Shown here: piece after piece, positions 1 to 11,243 of the stretch
Layout of the letters: each line of letters opens with the position of its first letter
How positions within the stretch are numbered: the first letter of the stretch is position 1
Source: Puccinia triticina
Taxonomy: Eukaryota > Basidiomycota > Pucciniomycetes > Pucciniales > Pucciniaceae
Direction: 5' to 3'
DNA: 64,000 nucleotides
Assembly (NCBI RefSeq): GCF_026914185.1
Contig: NC_070563.1
Location: 3,431,001-3,495,000 of the forward strand
Made by a program: the position numbers and the translations under genes
Notes under the pieces: generated by a model
What the model was told of the DNA's origin: nothing
The model's input: only the letters and a program-made list of their open reading frames with translations
Databases searched by the model: none

Positions 1-1410
1 CAAGCCAAATGTTTCATGGTGCCTAGGGGTACATCTCCTCGATCCCCCCTAGCTTAATCCCTCAGAGGTCAAAGTTGAGGCATTAAACAATGCCTTACAT
101 CTTGGTAAATGACTGAAAATTCAACCTGAAATGTTTACACCCACAAGAGAAAGCACCATTCACTTTGAAATCACTCTGAAATCACATATCACATGGGTAA
201 TCCTGAAGTATCTTGACACCCCTGCCAATAAAAGAGTCAAGCTACCAAAAATTCCGCCAGAGGCAAATACCATCACACCTGATCAACCAAAAATCACCAT
301 GCTGAAGCTCATGCTTGCTTCTGACAACTCTGCCTTTGGTTTTCAATGGTTTTATCTAGCAAAGTGGCCTAACCTCCAAGGACTTTTAATCATGCCTACA
401 GATTATTGAGCATGACCTTGGATCATTTAAAAAAAATTTAGTCTTTTGAAGCTTACAAAACTGGCCTTGGGTGATCAGAATAGCTTAGAAGAAACCCTCT
501 CCATCCCCGGCACGGCACACACCCTCTGGAACCTAGCTCAAGCCATCTATCTTGGATTGGGGCAATGAAAAACTGATGCTTGGCGGATACTCCATGGACT
601 TGAGATTCCCACAGAGGAGCATGTGACCAAGAAAGATTTCAACTTGATGCTTTCTCATGTTGAAAAAATTCCCAAAGCAACCCTTGTCTATTGTGTCATG
701 TGAGTCTATGATCAGGGAGTGACTCTTCACCTTGGGTTATATTGAACAAGTGAAAGGAAAGGTCCAAGTGAAGTGGGTGTTGAACCCACAACCTTGTGTA
801 CTGTGAGAATCAGACTCACATACTCAGTATTCATGAGTAATGCTCTAATCATTGATCAAGCTAGTTCCACATTGCTATGTCGCAGTTGAATATAGTAGAT
901 GTATGCTGATTATAATGTGTGATGCTGCTTCCAATGGTGATTGGATATGTAAGCAATGATGTGTTAAGCAGTGCCAGTGATCAACACTTCAACAGTTTAG
1001 CAACATTCACATCTGATGATCTGATTTCTGTTTTTCTGGCTGGCCAGGCTTGTCAAGTTGTGTTAAACTGGGCCCACAAACCTTTTTCAGACAAACTCCT
1101 CAATGTATATAGTGAAACAATCCATGATTGGGTGGAGCTCACATACAACTGCTCCTGATCCAGTGAAGCCCTCCGGTCAGATCTATCCCAGAACTGCACT
1201 GGTCACAAGAACTTCTTGCTTCACATCTGTGACTTTGGAACCATTTAGGAGGCCAATTGGATCATGAAAGACAGGGATTACACACCAGGAAAAAAAAGTA
1301 GTCACTTGATGGCAAGTGACATGATGCAGCTTTGTTTTCAGCTCCAATGCTGCTCCTCCCCACCAGCACATCTAGCGCTCACATGAAAGGTTTCAGGATC
1401 AAAGCACTCA
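1..1410. other. Degraded intergenic sequence, no gene recognised
   Basis: Short open frames are present on both strands (longest about 90 codons) but none has a recognisable domain, a consistent splice structure or a convincing start context. The composition is AT-rich and resembles old transposon debris. Nothing more specific can be supported. Confidence 0.5.
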
Positions 1411-1419
1411 ATGTGACAA

Positions 1420-1965
1420 AACCAGATGATGCTCAGCTTTGGCCCTGGCCCAGCTGATGCTCAGCTTTTACCCTTGCTCAGCTGATGCTCAGCTTTTGCC
1501 CTGGCCCAGCTGATGCTCAGCTTTGGCACTGGCTATTTGATGATCATCGTTGGCCCTGGCACAGCTGATGCTCAGCCTTGGCCCTGGCCCAGCTAATGCT
1601 CAGCCTTGGCCCTAGCCTAGCTGATTTTCAGCTCTGGTCCTGTCCAAGCTGATTCCCATCTTTCTCCCTGGCCTGGCTCAGCTGATACTCAGCAAGCTGA
1701 GCATCAGCTGGCCAGCTGGCCCAGGACTGGGTCAAAGCTGAGCATCAGCTGGGACAGGACTAGGAAAAGGCTGAGCAAGGACTGGTACAAAGCTGAGCAT
1801 CAGCTGCGCCAGGAATAGTACAAAGCTGAGCATCACCTGGGCAAGGACTGTTCAAAAGGCTTCATTCCAATTCTGAGAGTGAGCTGCGTGAAAAGGCTGA
1901 GTATGAGCTGATCAAAAAAGCTGAGTATGAGCTGGGTACCAAAGCTGAGTATCAGCTGGACAGAA
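1420..1965. repeat. Minisatellite that inverts at its centre (CAGCTGATGCTCAGC units)
   Basis: The left part (about 1420-1690) repeats a unit of about 27 bp containing cagctgatgctcagcttt followed by a variant of ggccctggcc. From about 1690 to 1965 the complementary unit (aaagctgagcatcagctg, then ggacaggact-like spacers) is repeated. The tract is therefore a tandem array that switches orientation, giving a long imperfect palindrome. The units drift in sequence towards the right end. Confidence 0.8.
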
Positions 1966-2747
1966 CTGAGGATCAGTTGGGCCCATCAAAAACCAAACAG
2001 GACCTCCTTGGTAAATTTTGGAAGTTGAGGAGATGGTTGGGAGATTGGGGTAGATAGTGGATAGATATTGGATAGATGGTGGGTAGCTGGCTGGAGCTGG
2101 TGTGATGTCACTTGTCATTGACTGACTATTTTATTTTCCTGGTGACAGCTGCCTCATTTTCATGAGGCAACATTGATCTGTGATGAGCCAAGGGATTGGT
2201 GGGATGCCCCATTACTAACACCTTCCCAAACTTATCTTACTGTTGAAATATATCTTACCAGAATCATTATCCTGTTTGGTGATGAATACACTGCTTTTTT
2301 CAGGTCCCTGTTGGACAGCTTTGTGGTGATTTATATAGGCATGTGGTGTAGAATGTCCGCTCAATGCAGCACAGGCGGAAATGCAGTGGGGCGGCTAAGC
2401 AAATGCTCAGTATACATATCCAAATAGATGATAAGCATGTGTGCTCATGCATCCCATATGTAGACTGAGGAAAACCTTGAATGCAATTACAAAAGCATGC
2501 GGAAAGTATTCAAACAGGGAAACATGTGGGACCAGGGACTCAACATGGGTGCAAGGGAGCCGGGGTTTGAGACATGCTTCCAACACACGGACTTAGCGGA
2601 TTAATCAGAGTAGGACTGCAGCAGGACTTTCGGAGGAATGGATAGTGCAGACCAGCACCAGGTGAACTGGGGCAGCAGAAGCGGACAGCATCACATGGAT
2701 GACGTTGGGGCGGAAGCGCCAGGTAGAGACTGGGGACAGACGCTAGC
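1966..2747. other. No gene recognised
   Basis: Short open frames only (for example 84 codons at 2173-2427). No family is recognisable. The stretch ends at a precise palindromic MITE. Confidence 0.4.
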
Positions 2748-2859
2748 ACTGTGAAAAAACTCAATAAACTGCTGCCAGTTGACATGCAATATCACAAAGG
2801 CGCCTTTGTAATATGGCATGTCAACTGGCAGCAGTTTCTTGAGTTTTTTTTTCACAGTG
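2748..2859. mobile_element. Palindromic MITE, 112 bp
   Basis: The element is almost entirely one inverted repeat. The left arm starts CACTGTGAAAAAACTC and runs through ctgctgccagttgacatg; the right arm is the complement, ending TTCACAGTG. A 3-bp TAG flanks both sides (2745-2747 and 2860-2862), consistent with a target duplication. The same terminal arms occur on the 1.3-kb element at 3215-4508, so this is a deletion derivative or sibling of that family. Confidence 0.88.
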
Positions 2860-3472
2860 TAGTCAAAGGGTACGGGAGAACAGGTGTTGGAGAGGTACTG
2901 GGCTGGGAAGCAATGCATGCGGAGTTATGGCAAGTGCGGGAAAGGAATGAAAAAGGCAATGTTGGCTGGGAGCGGATTTATGTGGGTGGAGGGAGTGGAG
3001 GAACGGGTAATTTGGGGTGGCTTTTCTCTCACTCATCTTGGATTTTTCTATCATTCTACATACTACTCACATCACGGTATTACTGTAGTTACTGCTACGC
3101 TTACTCAACTTTTGTGTATCATTACATGGTGGAGAGTTTTTAGCACCCAAATTCTTAATTTCTTGCAGATTTTAATGTGTGAAAGCACAGCAGTTGCACC
3201 TTATGTAGACTATACACTATGAAAAAAACTTGAGAAACCGGTGTCAGTTGACATGCAATTACTCTGATGTTACTTTGAGTTCAACCTGGGTTATTCCCTT
3301 GTCTTTCCATGCAACTAGCTCAGCATGGTCTGGTGAGGTTTGGTGCTAAGCCACACCAGATCATTGCAGCTCAGTTCTTCATGCTTAGCACTCTCCCCCC
3401 ATGAGTCCTCAGCAGGGACAAAGAACTACTGGGTGGTTGCTCCCACAACATGTGTAGGTATAGGGTCCTTCT

Positions 3473-3645
3473 TGATGACCAGTTGACCGGTCATCAAAAG
3501 GGTATTAGTTCCCTCTCAATGACCGGTCAACCCCCTCAATGACCGGTCAACCGGTCATCAAGAGGCTGTAAGGTTCCTCTTGATGACCGGTCAACCGGTC
3601 ATCAAAAGGGTATTAAGTACCTCTTGATGACCGGTCAACCGGTCA
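3473..3645. repeat. Tandem palindromic repeat built on GACCGGTCAACCGGTC
   Basis: Five or so copies of a unit of about 35-60 bp contain the self-complementary core gaccggtcaaccggtcatc flanked by cctcttgatga or its complement. Each unit can form a hairpin. The array lies inside the 3215-4508 TIR element. Confidence 0.8.
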
Positions 3646-4041
3646 CCTCTATGTGTGTGAACCCGCTCCCCGCGACCTCACCAAAAAAGTCACAAGAGTG
3701 TCAACCACCAACCTCCAACCGTGTTCTTAGACCCTGCCAGCCCGCACCCTCCTAGTCCAGCAGGGAAGTACTAACACTTCCCCTGGACTAGGTAAGAACC
3801 CCAGATCCCCTCCCTCTTCTTATCCTCTCTTCCTCTCTTCCTTTCTCCCCTTTCCACCTTGTTTTATATAGGAGGGAAGTAATAACACTTCCCCTGGACT
3901 AGTTTTGCAATATAAAGTCAGGTTCCAGAAGTTTTTTCCCTCCAAGGCCTGCCTTGTGCCTCGTCTCCTCGCCTTGTCCTCGCCCCGTGAGCAAAGATCA
4001 GTGAAGCTCTCTCCAGAGAGCTTACAATGTGTGGCCTGGTC

Positions 4042-4256
4042 TGTTGAGTTGTCTGTCAGTCTGCTACCATGATGTATCACCACAGTATGGAGGGCTGTTG
4101 GATTGACCCATGAGAACTACCAACCAACCACCCAGCTGGCAGCCACAAGCGTCTGTAGCCTAGTTGGTAAAGGCAGCACTCTAGTATGTGTCTCAGCATA
4201 GCTGAGGTCGTGAGTTTGAATCTCACCAGACACATCTTCATTTTACAGTCTCTACA
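4042..4256 (+). mobile_element. 215-bp LTR-like element with tRNA-like core, copy 1
   Basis: The element begins TGTTGAG and ends CTCTACA (TG...CA) and is flanked by a perfect 5-bp duplication TGGTC (4037-4041 and 4257-4261). A second copy of exactly the same length lies at 54707-54921 with a different 5-bp duplication. TG...CA ends and 5-bp duplications are the signature of LTR retroelement integration, so this is best read as a solo LTR of a very small (TRIM-like) element. Positions 108-192 of the element are an 85-nt tRNA-like sequence. Homology was judged by eye; a handful of substitutions separate the copies. Confidence 0.8.
4149..4233 (+). other. tRNA-like sequence (A box and B box) inside the LTR-like element
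   Basis: An acceptor stem GCGTCTG/CAGACAC pairs at six of seven positions. The D arm is GCC...GGC with an A-box-like tagcctagttgg. A variable arm CTCAGC/GCTGAG resembles class II tRNAs. The T arm is GTGAG-TTTGAAT-CTCAC (B-box-like). The anticodon stem is weak (four pairs with an eight-base loop), so I do not call it a functional tRNA gene. The internal promoter elements look intact enough to suggest Pol III potential. Confidence 0.6.
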
Positions 4257-4508
4257 TGGTCAACCCAACCTGGGAGCCTATGTCATACTGTGGGGCTGCG
4301 CCAGAGTGGAGCAGCTGATGTTCCCTGAGCGTTTGCCTTAGGGCCCAGTCTAGTGCATTGTGCACTAGAATTAAGCTGGAAAACTTCCAAAATGTTCCAG
4401 GGTATACCACCCTGGAAGTCAATTGTTTGAGCCTGGTATTAACTGGGAATGAATTTGAGTATCCTGCATGTCAACTGACAGCAGTTTCTTGAGTTTTTTT
4501 TCATAGTG

Positions 4509-7500
4509 CTAGGCATATCATATCAGGCTCATCGCGGAGTGCTGAAGAGATTCATACGTTGCAGAAGCCCAGCGCCGGTAAAAATTCAAGCATGGAGTTA
4601 TCTAGAAAATAGGCGGAGCACCTTATCTTGTCAGGCGACACACTTTATTTCAACAGTATCCCCACTCCATTAGAGGTACTTTAGGTTAGAGGTGAATGCC
4701 TCCACTGGTGTGGACAGCTTTTCTGCTCCCTCCTGCTCCAGCCAGCTATGAGGCCTAGATAAGCTCTGTCCCTTCCTGGCGGGAGGCACTGCGAATGGAT
4801 TTGTATTGGTTGAAACCCCCTGCGGCCAGGTCAACTAGAGGCGACTGATATAATATTGGTCTCCGTGACCAATCCTATGTTTCCTATGTTGGTGGGGCAA
4901 ACCAATACATACAAAGGGATAATTTATTTGTGGCACCCATCAATATAATATTGGTCTGGGAGACCAATATTACATTGTTTGCTCCCGGTTGACCTTATCT
5001 TGGGTGGTTGTAACCAATACAGCCACCTTGGCATTGAGGGGGCTTGCACCCCGCAAGCACAGGAGGGACTGGCATGCTAAGTTTGATTTTTATTTGAGCT
5101 TAACTAAGCCTATTTGAGGAGGCGCAAAGCATCTCCAAAGGAGAGGCTGATGTGTAAAGTAGGGTCCACAGCCTGAAGTGAACGGGGTTTTTGCAATATT
5201 TTGTTATATTTTGACTTCAAAATCCTGTAGCACCTAAAAGTGATAAACTTATAAAAAAATAAAAATTGAGGAAAGGGAGCCTATGTTCTTTTCTATCATT
5301 CCTCAAAAAAACTATTTCAAAAATGCCATTATTGAGGTTTCTAAGTGTGTTTCCAGAAACCCATTTTTTAGTCTTGAAAGGAGCTTCCAGGGTTGTGAGA
5401 TGGGTGTGATAGTAGTCTGCCCCCACAAGCAATCTGTAGTTCCTGTGAAATATTGGCCAAATTTACAACTGATTTCAACCTGCAGATTGATGGATTTTTT
5501 TGAAAAATTTAAAAAATTCAGAATATGTAGGAGATCATCAGGATTCTTAAGGTGCCATTGGCTTCTCAAATTTTGGAGGTGTTTTGGGTCATCTGATGGT
5601 TTTTATGGTTCATCCAGCCATTTGGCTGGTACTGCTCACACAAGAACCTTGAAATTGTGCACAAGTCCCTCCCTGGCAGGAGGGTGCTTGGCTAACTTAG
5701 TCAGTCCCTGCCTTCTAAGTTGGCAGACAGGCGCCCCTCACGCTCTGCAAAATCCTCTGAAGGAGAGACTTGGGAGCAAGCCACCAATTTTGGTGTGAGC
5801 GCTGAGGACCACCTTGACCCATTTGGCTGGTGTCAAACTTGAACACCACACCACCACAGCATCCTGTGGGTCAAAATGCACGCCCTGGGGCCTGGTGCCA
5901 AATTGTAAGACTGCATCTTGCCTCCAATCCTACACAGCGGGGCAAATTGAGAAAATGTGGTGCGCCCCACCCAAGCCCCAGGCAGTACACGCCACTGGGG
6001 CCCTTAAGATTACGCCGCGGTGACCCACACATGAGACACCGCCCCCATAGCGCACCCGTGACACTCTGCGTCCCCTGGCGTAACGGAGAGGTACCCAGCA
6101 CGCCACAGGGACCTTGGGGTGACTGGTGTGGGACAATGACCGGCCCCAGAACACACCAGATGTTGCCGCCGGGCCACCAAAGAATTACCCTCACGAGCCA
6201 GGGACGCCTCTGCACGAGTCCGCCACATCATTGTGTCTGTCCCCAAGGTAGTGTAGCCCCTTCCCTGGGGGCCCAGCCCTGGCTCTCACCCACAAGTCTG
6301 ACTTCAACAGTAGTTTCTAAGCAGTGGAGCTCTTTCCGGGGGCTGAAGGTTTGTTTGAGTTTTTAAGACAAATGCAATCCACCGTGTCTGCTCCAACGCG
6401 CTTGCTCAACACCCCTCCCCACCCTTGAGCATCAGGCCCTCGGCTCTCCTCCCCTAGACTCTCTTGTCTCACCATCCACCACCCCCTTGGTCTCTTTCAA
6501 ATCCCAGCGGGTCCATCAGCCAGCGTCGGCCCCCATCCCAATATCCAGCAGTCATCAGCTAGTCTGCTTCAGAGCAGCATCCAGCCATCCTCCCCTCCTT
6601 GTTCAACTACCTGTTTGCATTGCTCTTGTGTCATCCTACTGATCATGTACCCCAAGTTTCAATAATCTCCCCAAGAGCCCCACCCATGTACTCCTCCCCT
6701 TCCAGAAAGTCTCACCAGAAATAAAAAATATGCTTGGAAGTATGTATTGCTGTAACCGTACCTGACCCAAAAGCACAAATGGGATCGGTTGGTCTGTCCT
6801 TCCAGAAGCCCATGGCTCCAAAAATTTCCCGCAAGATTTTCGCGGGGCAATGTCCGGACGGCTTTTGAGTCCTGTGACTGGATAGCATGACCCAATACAT
6901 TTTTGGTGCCGGATCAAATATTGGCGGGTCGCTGCTGAGCACCCCAAGGGTACCGGATCAAATATCCTCTGTTAGCCGCTGAGCACTCCCCTCGTGATAT
7001 GTACTCAAGCCCATGGGCCGCCCGAGGGACAATCAGGGGCGCGTCGCGTTGGCGCGCCATTCCAAGTTACGCAAGAGGTACGTGACCAAATTGCGCAATG
7101 GGTATGGTTCATGACGCCCCAGGTGCGTCATGGTGGTGCGCCCCTAGGACATGTCAAGACTGAGCGCCACCGTTGCGGTCATTGTTGCAAGGTCCCGGGG
7201 GCGCAACAATCATTGCCCTCAGGGCGCCCCATCTGCCCCAGTGTGGACATAGGCCACATCTTATTAACTCAAACAGTCCAGAAGTGGGTGACCAATGCAA
7301 TAAAAATACGCCAAGACATTTTGTATTCAAAAATAAATACAATACAATGTATATGCCTACACAATACACATATTGCATTTGTTGCACAGTTGTTGGTTGT
7401 GCAAGAAGCCAGGATACAAGGCCATGCTACTTGTGACCCAATATGTTGAATGAGGAATGTGTAATAAGTATTTATAATGAAAATTGGGGCGCTGGCCAAG

Positions 7501-7917
7501 CCCAAGGCCCATCAGCTCTTGCACCAGAATTTGCTGTTTGGGGGCAAGCCTCTCTGAGAGACACCCTGCAGGGCTCTACTCCAGAGAGGCTGTGTTAAGC
7601 TTGGGTGCTCGGACCCCGTGAGAACGGGAGGGACTTGCATGAGGACCCGGGAGAGCCCCTACCAAGCCACCTCATGTAACATGTGTCCAGGGGACATCTT
7701 TTTGCAAAATGCTCCTCATGTAAATCACCGGATAGGTATCTAAATTGGCTTGTTTTTCCAAGATGTTCCTGATGTAGTTGGTATATTTTGAGCTTGCCTG
7801 GAAAGAAAACCAACTATTTAGGTCTTGGGCTCAATTCCCAGCCATATAAGGCTTTTTTTTTGTCTAATTTTGCCCCGGTGAGCCTTTCTCCCACAAAATC
7901 CTCCTCAGGTACTACTA
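4509..7917. other. Gene-poor repeat debris
   Basis: Contains inverted short repeats around 4850-4985 (aatattggtctccgtgacc and its complement), GC-rich blocks at 5880-6260 and 6900-7200, and open frames up to 178 codons on both strands without recognisable domains. The frames on opposite strands overlap heavily, as expected from base composition. I can support no gene here. Confidence 0.4.
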
Positions 7918-8071
7918 TGGTGTTCGAAATTGCATAAGATTTTTTACGTAAAATAATAAACTGCAATTTTGGCTGGGAGATACCACTTTAAGTTTGATGC
8001 ACGCTGACATCTCCCAGCCAAAATTGGCTTGATGATTTTATGTAAACCGTGACATGCAATTCTGAACACCA
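7918..8071. mobile_element. MITE, 154 bp, TA target
   Basis: Terminal inverted repeats TGGTGTTCGAAATTGCAT and ATGCAATTCTGAACACCA lie between TA dinucleotides. An inner hairpin (ccaattttggctgggagat and its complement near 7969-8030) makes most of the element self-complementary. No coding capacity. Confidence 0.75.
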
Positions 8072-9132
8072 TATATGTATCCAAACCGGGTCCAATTGGG
8101 AAAATCCAATTTCCCCAAGTATCCAAAAACCAAAATTAGCCAATATTACATGAGGCGGCTTGGTCGGGGCTTTCCGGGGTCCTCTTGCATGTACAGCTAG
8201 CCCAGAAGAGCTTGCGACTTCGGCCGCAAACTCTGGGAGTTTGTGCCGCAGCGGCTAGCGTTTTCCGCAGCGTTGATAGCCGTGCACGCGGACCGTGCTC
8301 GGGGGATCCCGGGGGGGGGGCGCAGGAAGGCTGCCTGCCACCGATCCACATCAGCCTGCCACCACCAACCCACCGCCGTCGAATCACAACCGCCAACCGT
8401 TGTCAAATGACCACCGCCAACCGTTGTCGAATCACCAACGTCGACCGTCGTCGAATCACAAGTAGATTCTTTCTAAATGGTTTGTTTGCTTGTCCTGTTC
8501 TGCAACCCCAAGCTGATATGAGTTCTCTTTTTTTCTGGTTTCCTTTTTTGCTCCTTCAGGCACAATGTATGTGAAGTATAGCGCCGGATTCAAATTCGCT
8601 GTTATTTGGGCGGCCCTCAATGGAAAACCCCTCGCCGAAATCAATGTATATCTCCCAGCTCGGCAAACCAGTTTTAAACTGTAGATAGTTGGAAGGCTGA
8701 ACCTTGATTTCCTTAAACATCCATGGGGAATATGGGGATCATGCTGGTGAGTATCAATGCACAAGAGTAATGGTTGGGGTGCGTAACCATCCTGCATGCA
8801 CAAAAAATGATGTACACGGTCATTCTTCCAGCTGGTTGATTGGAGTAGTTTACAAGGTGTAGGCATGTTTTATGTGTGTATGAATTGAAGAACCCATCTA
8901 CATCACAATCAGATTTACAAGCTATAGTTTCAAATTATGTGGACTCCAGCCGCTAGTTAAACAGTGAATGACATATGGTGGCTTGACTTAGAGCCTCGGC
9001 CAACAGCTATCACAGCTATCAAAGGATTTGTGAGCCAAGAAGACTCAATCACAAGGATAATTGATTCTCATTTTGAGTCAAAAGATATTGGGGCTAAAAA
9101 AGATGAGAAATACAAGCTCTAGCCCAAAGAAA

Positions 9133-9625
9133 CTAATCTCTCTTGAGTTCCTTATGGATCACACGGACACCTTTTCCGGGCTCAATAACAAAGATCTCCA
9201 AGCCATCACCAAATTCAATATGTTTCTCAGCCGCGCAAGTGAACGCGTCCGTGACCAAGGCTTCAACCTTCTCCAACGGCAATTGTGATTGAGGGGGAGG
9301 GTGAGATTTGCCTTGGGCGTAGACCGGCTCGGGTGGAGGAGCTGGGCTGGACGGATTGCAAGTCATGTTCTTGCCTCCAACCTGACCCCGGTTTTTAAAA
9401 AGAATTTGCAGAGTACAAGACAAGCAGTCAATTTCTCAAGAGATATCACATGATTGTATATATATAGGAGTCTATAGCCTCCCCCTTGCAAAACCCTTCT
9501 CACCTGGTTGTCCAAAAACGGCTGGACTAGACTTTGTGCCACCCCGGCGGCCCTGCATCTTTCTTGCTCATAACTTCCCACAGGATCGAACCAATAAACC
9601 GCACCAGTCCCATCTCGATTGATTC
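9133..9625 (-). pseudogene. PRE7: Captured 3' exons of proteasome subunit beta type-1/PRE7
   Basis: Minus-strand exon 9625-9504 encodes a segment reading GAVYWFDPVGSYEQERCRA...QPFLDNQ, and exon 9381-9133 encodes GGKNM..., then EKVEALVTDAFTCAAEKHIE, GDGLEIFVIEPGKG and a terminal KELKRD before TAG. These match the C-terminal third of the 20S proteasome beta subunit called PRE7 in yeast and PSMB1 in animals. The donor (CAG|GTGAG) and acceptor (TCAG|GT) are canonical and the two exons join in phase 0; a further acceptor lies at 9626. The N-terminal two thirds are absent, so it cannot make a functional subunit. It lies between about 200-bp inverted repeats, implying capture by a transposon. Identification is from recognised motifs, not a search. 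Confidence 0.85.
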
Positions 9626-10004
9626 CTGCCAAGAGGAACGGAAGTAATCAATATCGGCATAAGAGTTAGGTTTGCGTGCTCTCTATAATACTGATGGTAA
9701 CCAACTCACCTGTTTTGGATTGTTCCAATGGCCGGATGAGATTGTTTCAATGATCCTTGGCTGCTGGGGTGGATTTGGCGGTGGAGGGGAGATGTATGGA
9801 TTCGATGGGGGTGGTGATTCGACGGTGGTGGGTTGGTGGTGGCAGGCTGATGTGGATCGGTGGCAGGCAGCCTTCCTGCGCCCCCCCCCGGGATCCCCCG
9901 AGCACGGTCCGCGCGCACGGCTATCAACGCTGCGGAAAACGCTAGCCGCTGCGGCACAAACTCCCAGAGTTTGCGGCCGAAGTCGCAAGCTCTTCTGGGC
10001 TAGC

Positions 10005-10783
10005 CTAACACAATCCCCTCGTTCCAGGGGCCGAAGGACCGGCGCGCCGGGGGCGCCTCGCGAAGCGAGCCTCTGGAAGAGGGGCTTGCAACTTAAGTGC
10101 CCGTCCTGGGGTGAGAGATTTCCCATTTTCGCTGTATTTTGGGTAATATTCACTTCAACCGTGGATGGCGTCTTCATCTGAGCTCCCCCTCGGATGAGAT
10201 GCACATTTCCCAGCAGGCGGGCATCTTGCCTTCCTGCTGGTATTTTTTTTATTAAACATTCTTTAGAAAAATATCACTTTCCTGAGACTTGAAAGCTCTT
10301 GAAAGCTGGAGCTCAGCTCGGAGCAGGAAGGAATGGGAATCCACATGGAGCTGTACTCTAGAAGATACAGCCCATCAGTTTTTTTTTTCAGATCATTGAC
10401 GGCCGCAATTCATGCAAGGATGGAATGCATCCGACTGGCGGGCTTCATACAGTGCAAGCCCTGAACAATCTGCCGGTCACTCGTCTCAAAAATGTAAAAC
10501 TTCAAAGGGCCATGGCCACCGGATGGTTTGCTGGATTTTATCCATGCTTGGGCATGGGAAGGGCCGGATGTAGGCCTTTCAATTGGTGTAACAGGCCTCG
10601 GGAAATTCCCTCTGCAAGATAGGGAACAAGCGGAGGCAAATTCCTCCCACCTAAATTTGAAAACCGCTCACGCCAAAAGTCAGGGATACCCCACAAGCCC
10701 CTCTTTCAGAGGCTCGCTCCGCGAGAGGCGCCCGGCGGTGTTTCACCCGCCTCCCTCTGAAACGAGGGGCTTGTGTTAAGCTA
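10005..10783. repeat. Pair of inverted foldback repeats
   Basis: About 90 bp at 10005-10091 (acaatcccctcgttccaggg ... gaagaggggcttg) is repeated inverted at 10693-10783. Each copy is itself a hairpin: a block starting caagcccctc pairs with gaggggcttg, with an internal cgcctcgcgaagcgag-type stem. The pair sits between the inner TIR and the third TIR-end copy of the Pack-type element. Confidence 0.65.
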
Positions 10784-10914
10784 GTCTTCTGGGCTAGCTG
10801 TAAGTTCTTCCCTGTTGAGTTTGTTTTGCCTGATTTCCAGGCCAAAATTCTGATCGCGTCCCTTCGGGCACGGGGTCAGCCCCCCGACCCTCCGATCGAG
10901 AGGCTTACACTCGC

Positions 10915-11142
10915 TTGACCCAGAACACGAAACCAGACAACCCACGAAGAAAGAAAGACTCCCTACAGCCCCGCCAGACAACAAACTTGAAACCGCGCGT
11001 CCAAGAACCGGGCAGGGCGCCAGATTCGATGGCCGAGACAGATCAACGTTCGACTCCGAATGCGGACTCCGCGGCGAGGCTGATTCTGGAAGCCATCCAA
11101 TCCGCATTGCAGTCAGTCTTTACCGACGGCCTTCATCAATAA
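10915..11142 (+). CDS. Hypothetical ORF upstream of a coiled-coil ORF
   Basis: A 75-codon open frame, rich in Arg, Lys and Pro at its start, with an internal ATG at about 11030 followed by a small helical segment (AARLILEAIQSALQSVF). It is followed by a run of about 17 A residues at 11146-11162 and then by an open frame on the same strand starting at a plausible acceptor (tttcttttcag at about 11243). It may be the first exon of the 11.2-12.3 kb gene, but I could not find a convincing donor. No family recognised. Confidence 0.3.
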   Translation: MTQNTKPDNPRRKKDSLQPRQTTNLKPRVQEPGRAPDSMAETDQRSTPNADSAARLILEAIQSALQSVFTDGLHQ

Positions 11143-11243
11143 ATCAAAAAAAAAAAAAAAAATCCAGCTTGATCTGGGCCATGATTGTATTTCCTCGGCC
11201 TGGAGTAGCGTGATTTTGACGGTGGGATAATCTTTCTTTTCAG

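Larger units (their letters stand above)
3215..4508. mobile_element. Non-autonomous TIR element, 1.29 kb, same family as the 2748 MITE
   Basis: The left end (CACTATGAAAAAAACTTG then gtgtcagttgacatgcaatt) and right end (gcatgtcaactgacagcag then ttcttgag...TTCATAGTG) form inverted repeats of about 44 bp that match the arms of the 112-bp MITE upstream. No transposase is encoded. The interior holds a palindromic minisatellite (about 3473-3645) and a 215-bp LTR-like insertion (4042-4256). The target duplication is not clear. Confidence 0.8.
8192..10802. mobile_element. Pack-type TIR element carrying a proteasome gene fragment
   Basis: A left block at 8196-8395 (ctagcccagaagagcttgcg onward) is repeated in inverted orientation at 9817-10004, giving TIRs of about 190-200 bp. 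The first 17 bases of the left end, TACAGCTAGCCCAGAAG, recur inverted once more at 10786-10802, so either the element is 8196-10004 or a larger one is 8192-10802. No clear target duplication was found. Between the inner TIRs lie two spliceable exons of a proteasome beta subunit on the minus strand. There is no transposase. This is the layout of a gene-capturing non-autonomous DNA transposon. Confidence 0.72.

Noticed and set aside
3473..3645. CRISPR-like array
   Set aside because: The units are self-complementary and adjacent without unique spacers, within a eukaryotic TIR element.
4149..4233. Functional tRNA gene
   Set aside because: The anticodon stem is poor and the same unit recurs as part of a mobile 215-bp element; treated as tRNA-like only.
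5283..6366. 171- and 178-codon plus-strand frames
   Set aside because: No recognisable domain, overlapping frames on the other strand and GC-driven openness; not supportable as genes.
8196..10004. Target duplication for the Pack-type element
   Set aside because: Flanks tgtaca and ctaaca do not match convincingly; superfamily left open.
10005..10091. Rho-independent terminator-like hairpin
   Set aside because: Found as an inverted pair in a eukaryotic transposon region; a foldback repeat explains it better.
11146..11162. Poly(A) tail of a retroposed gene
   Set aside because: The run is short, no target duplication flanks it, and open reading continues downstream on the same strand.
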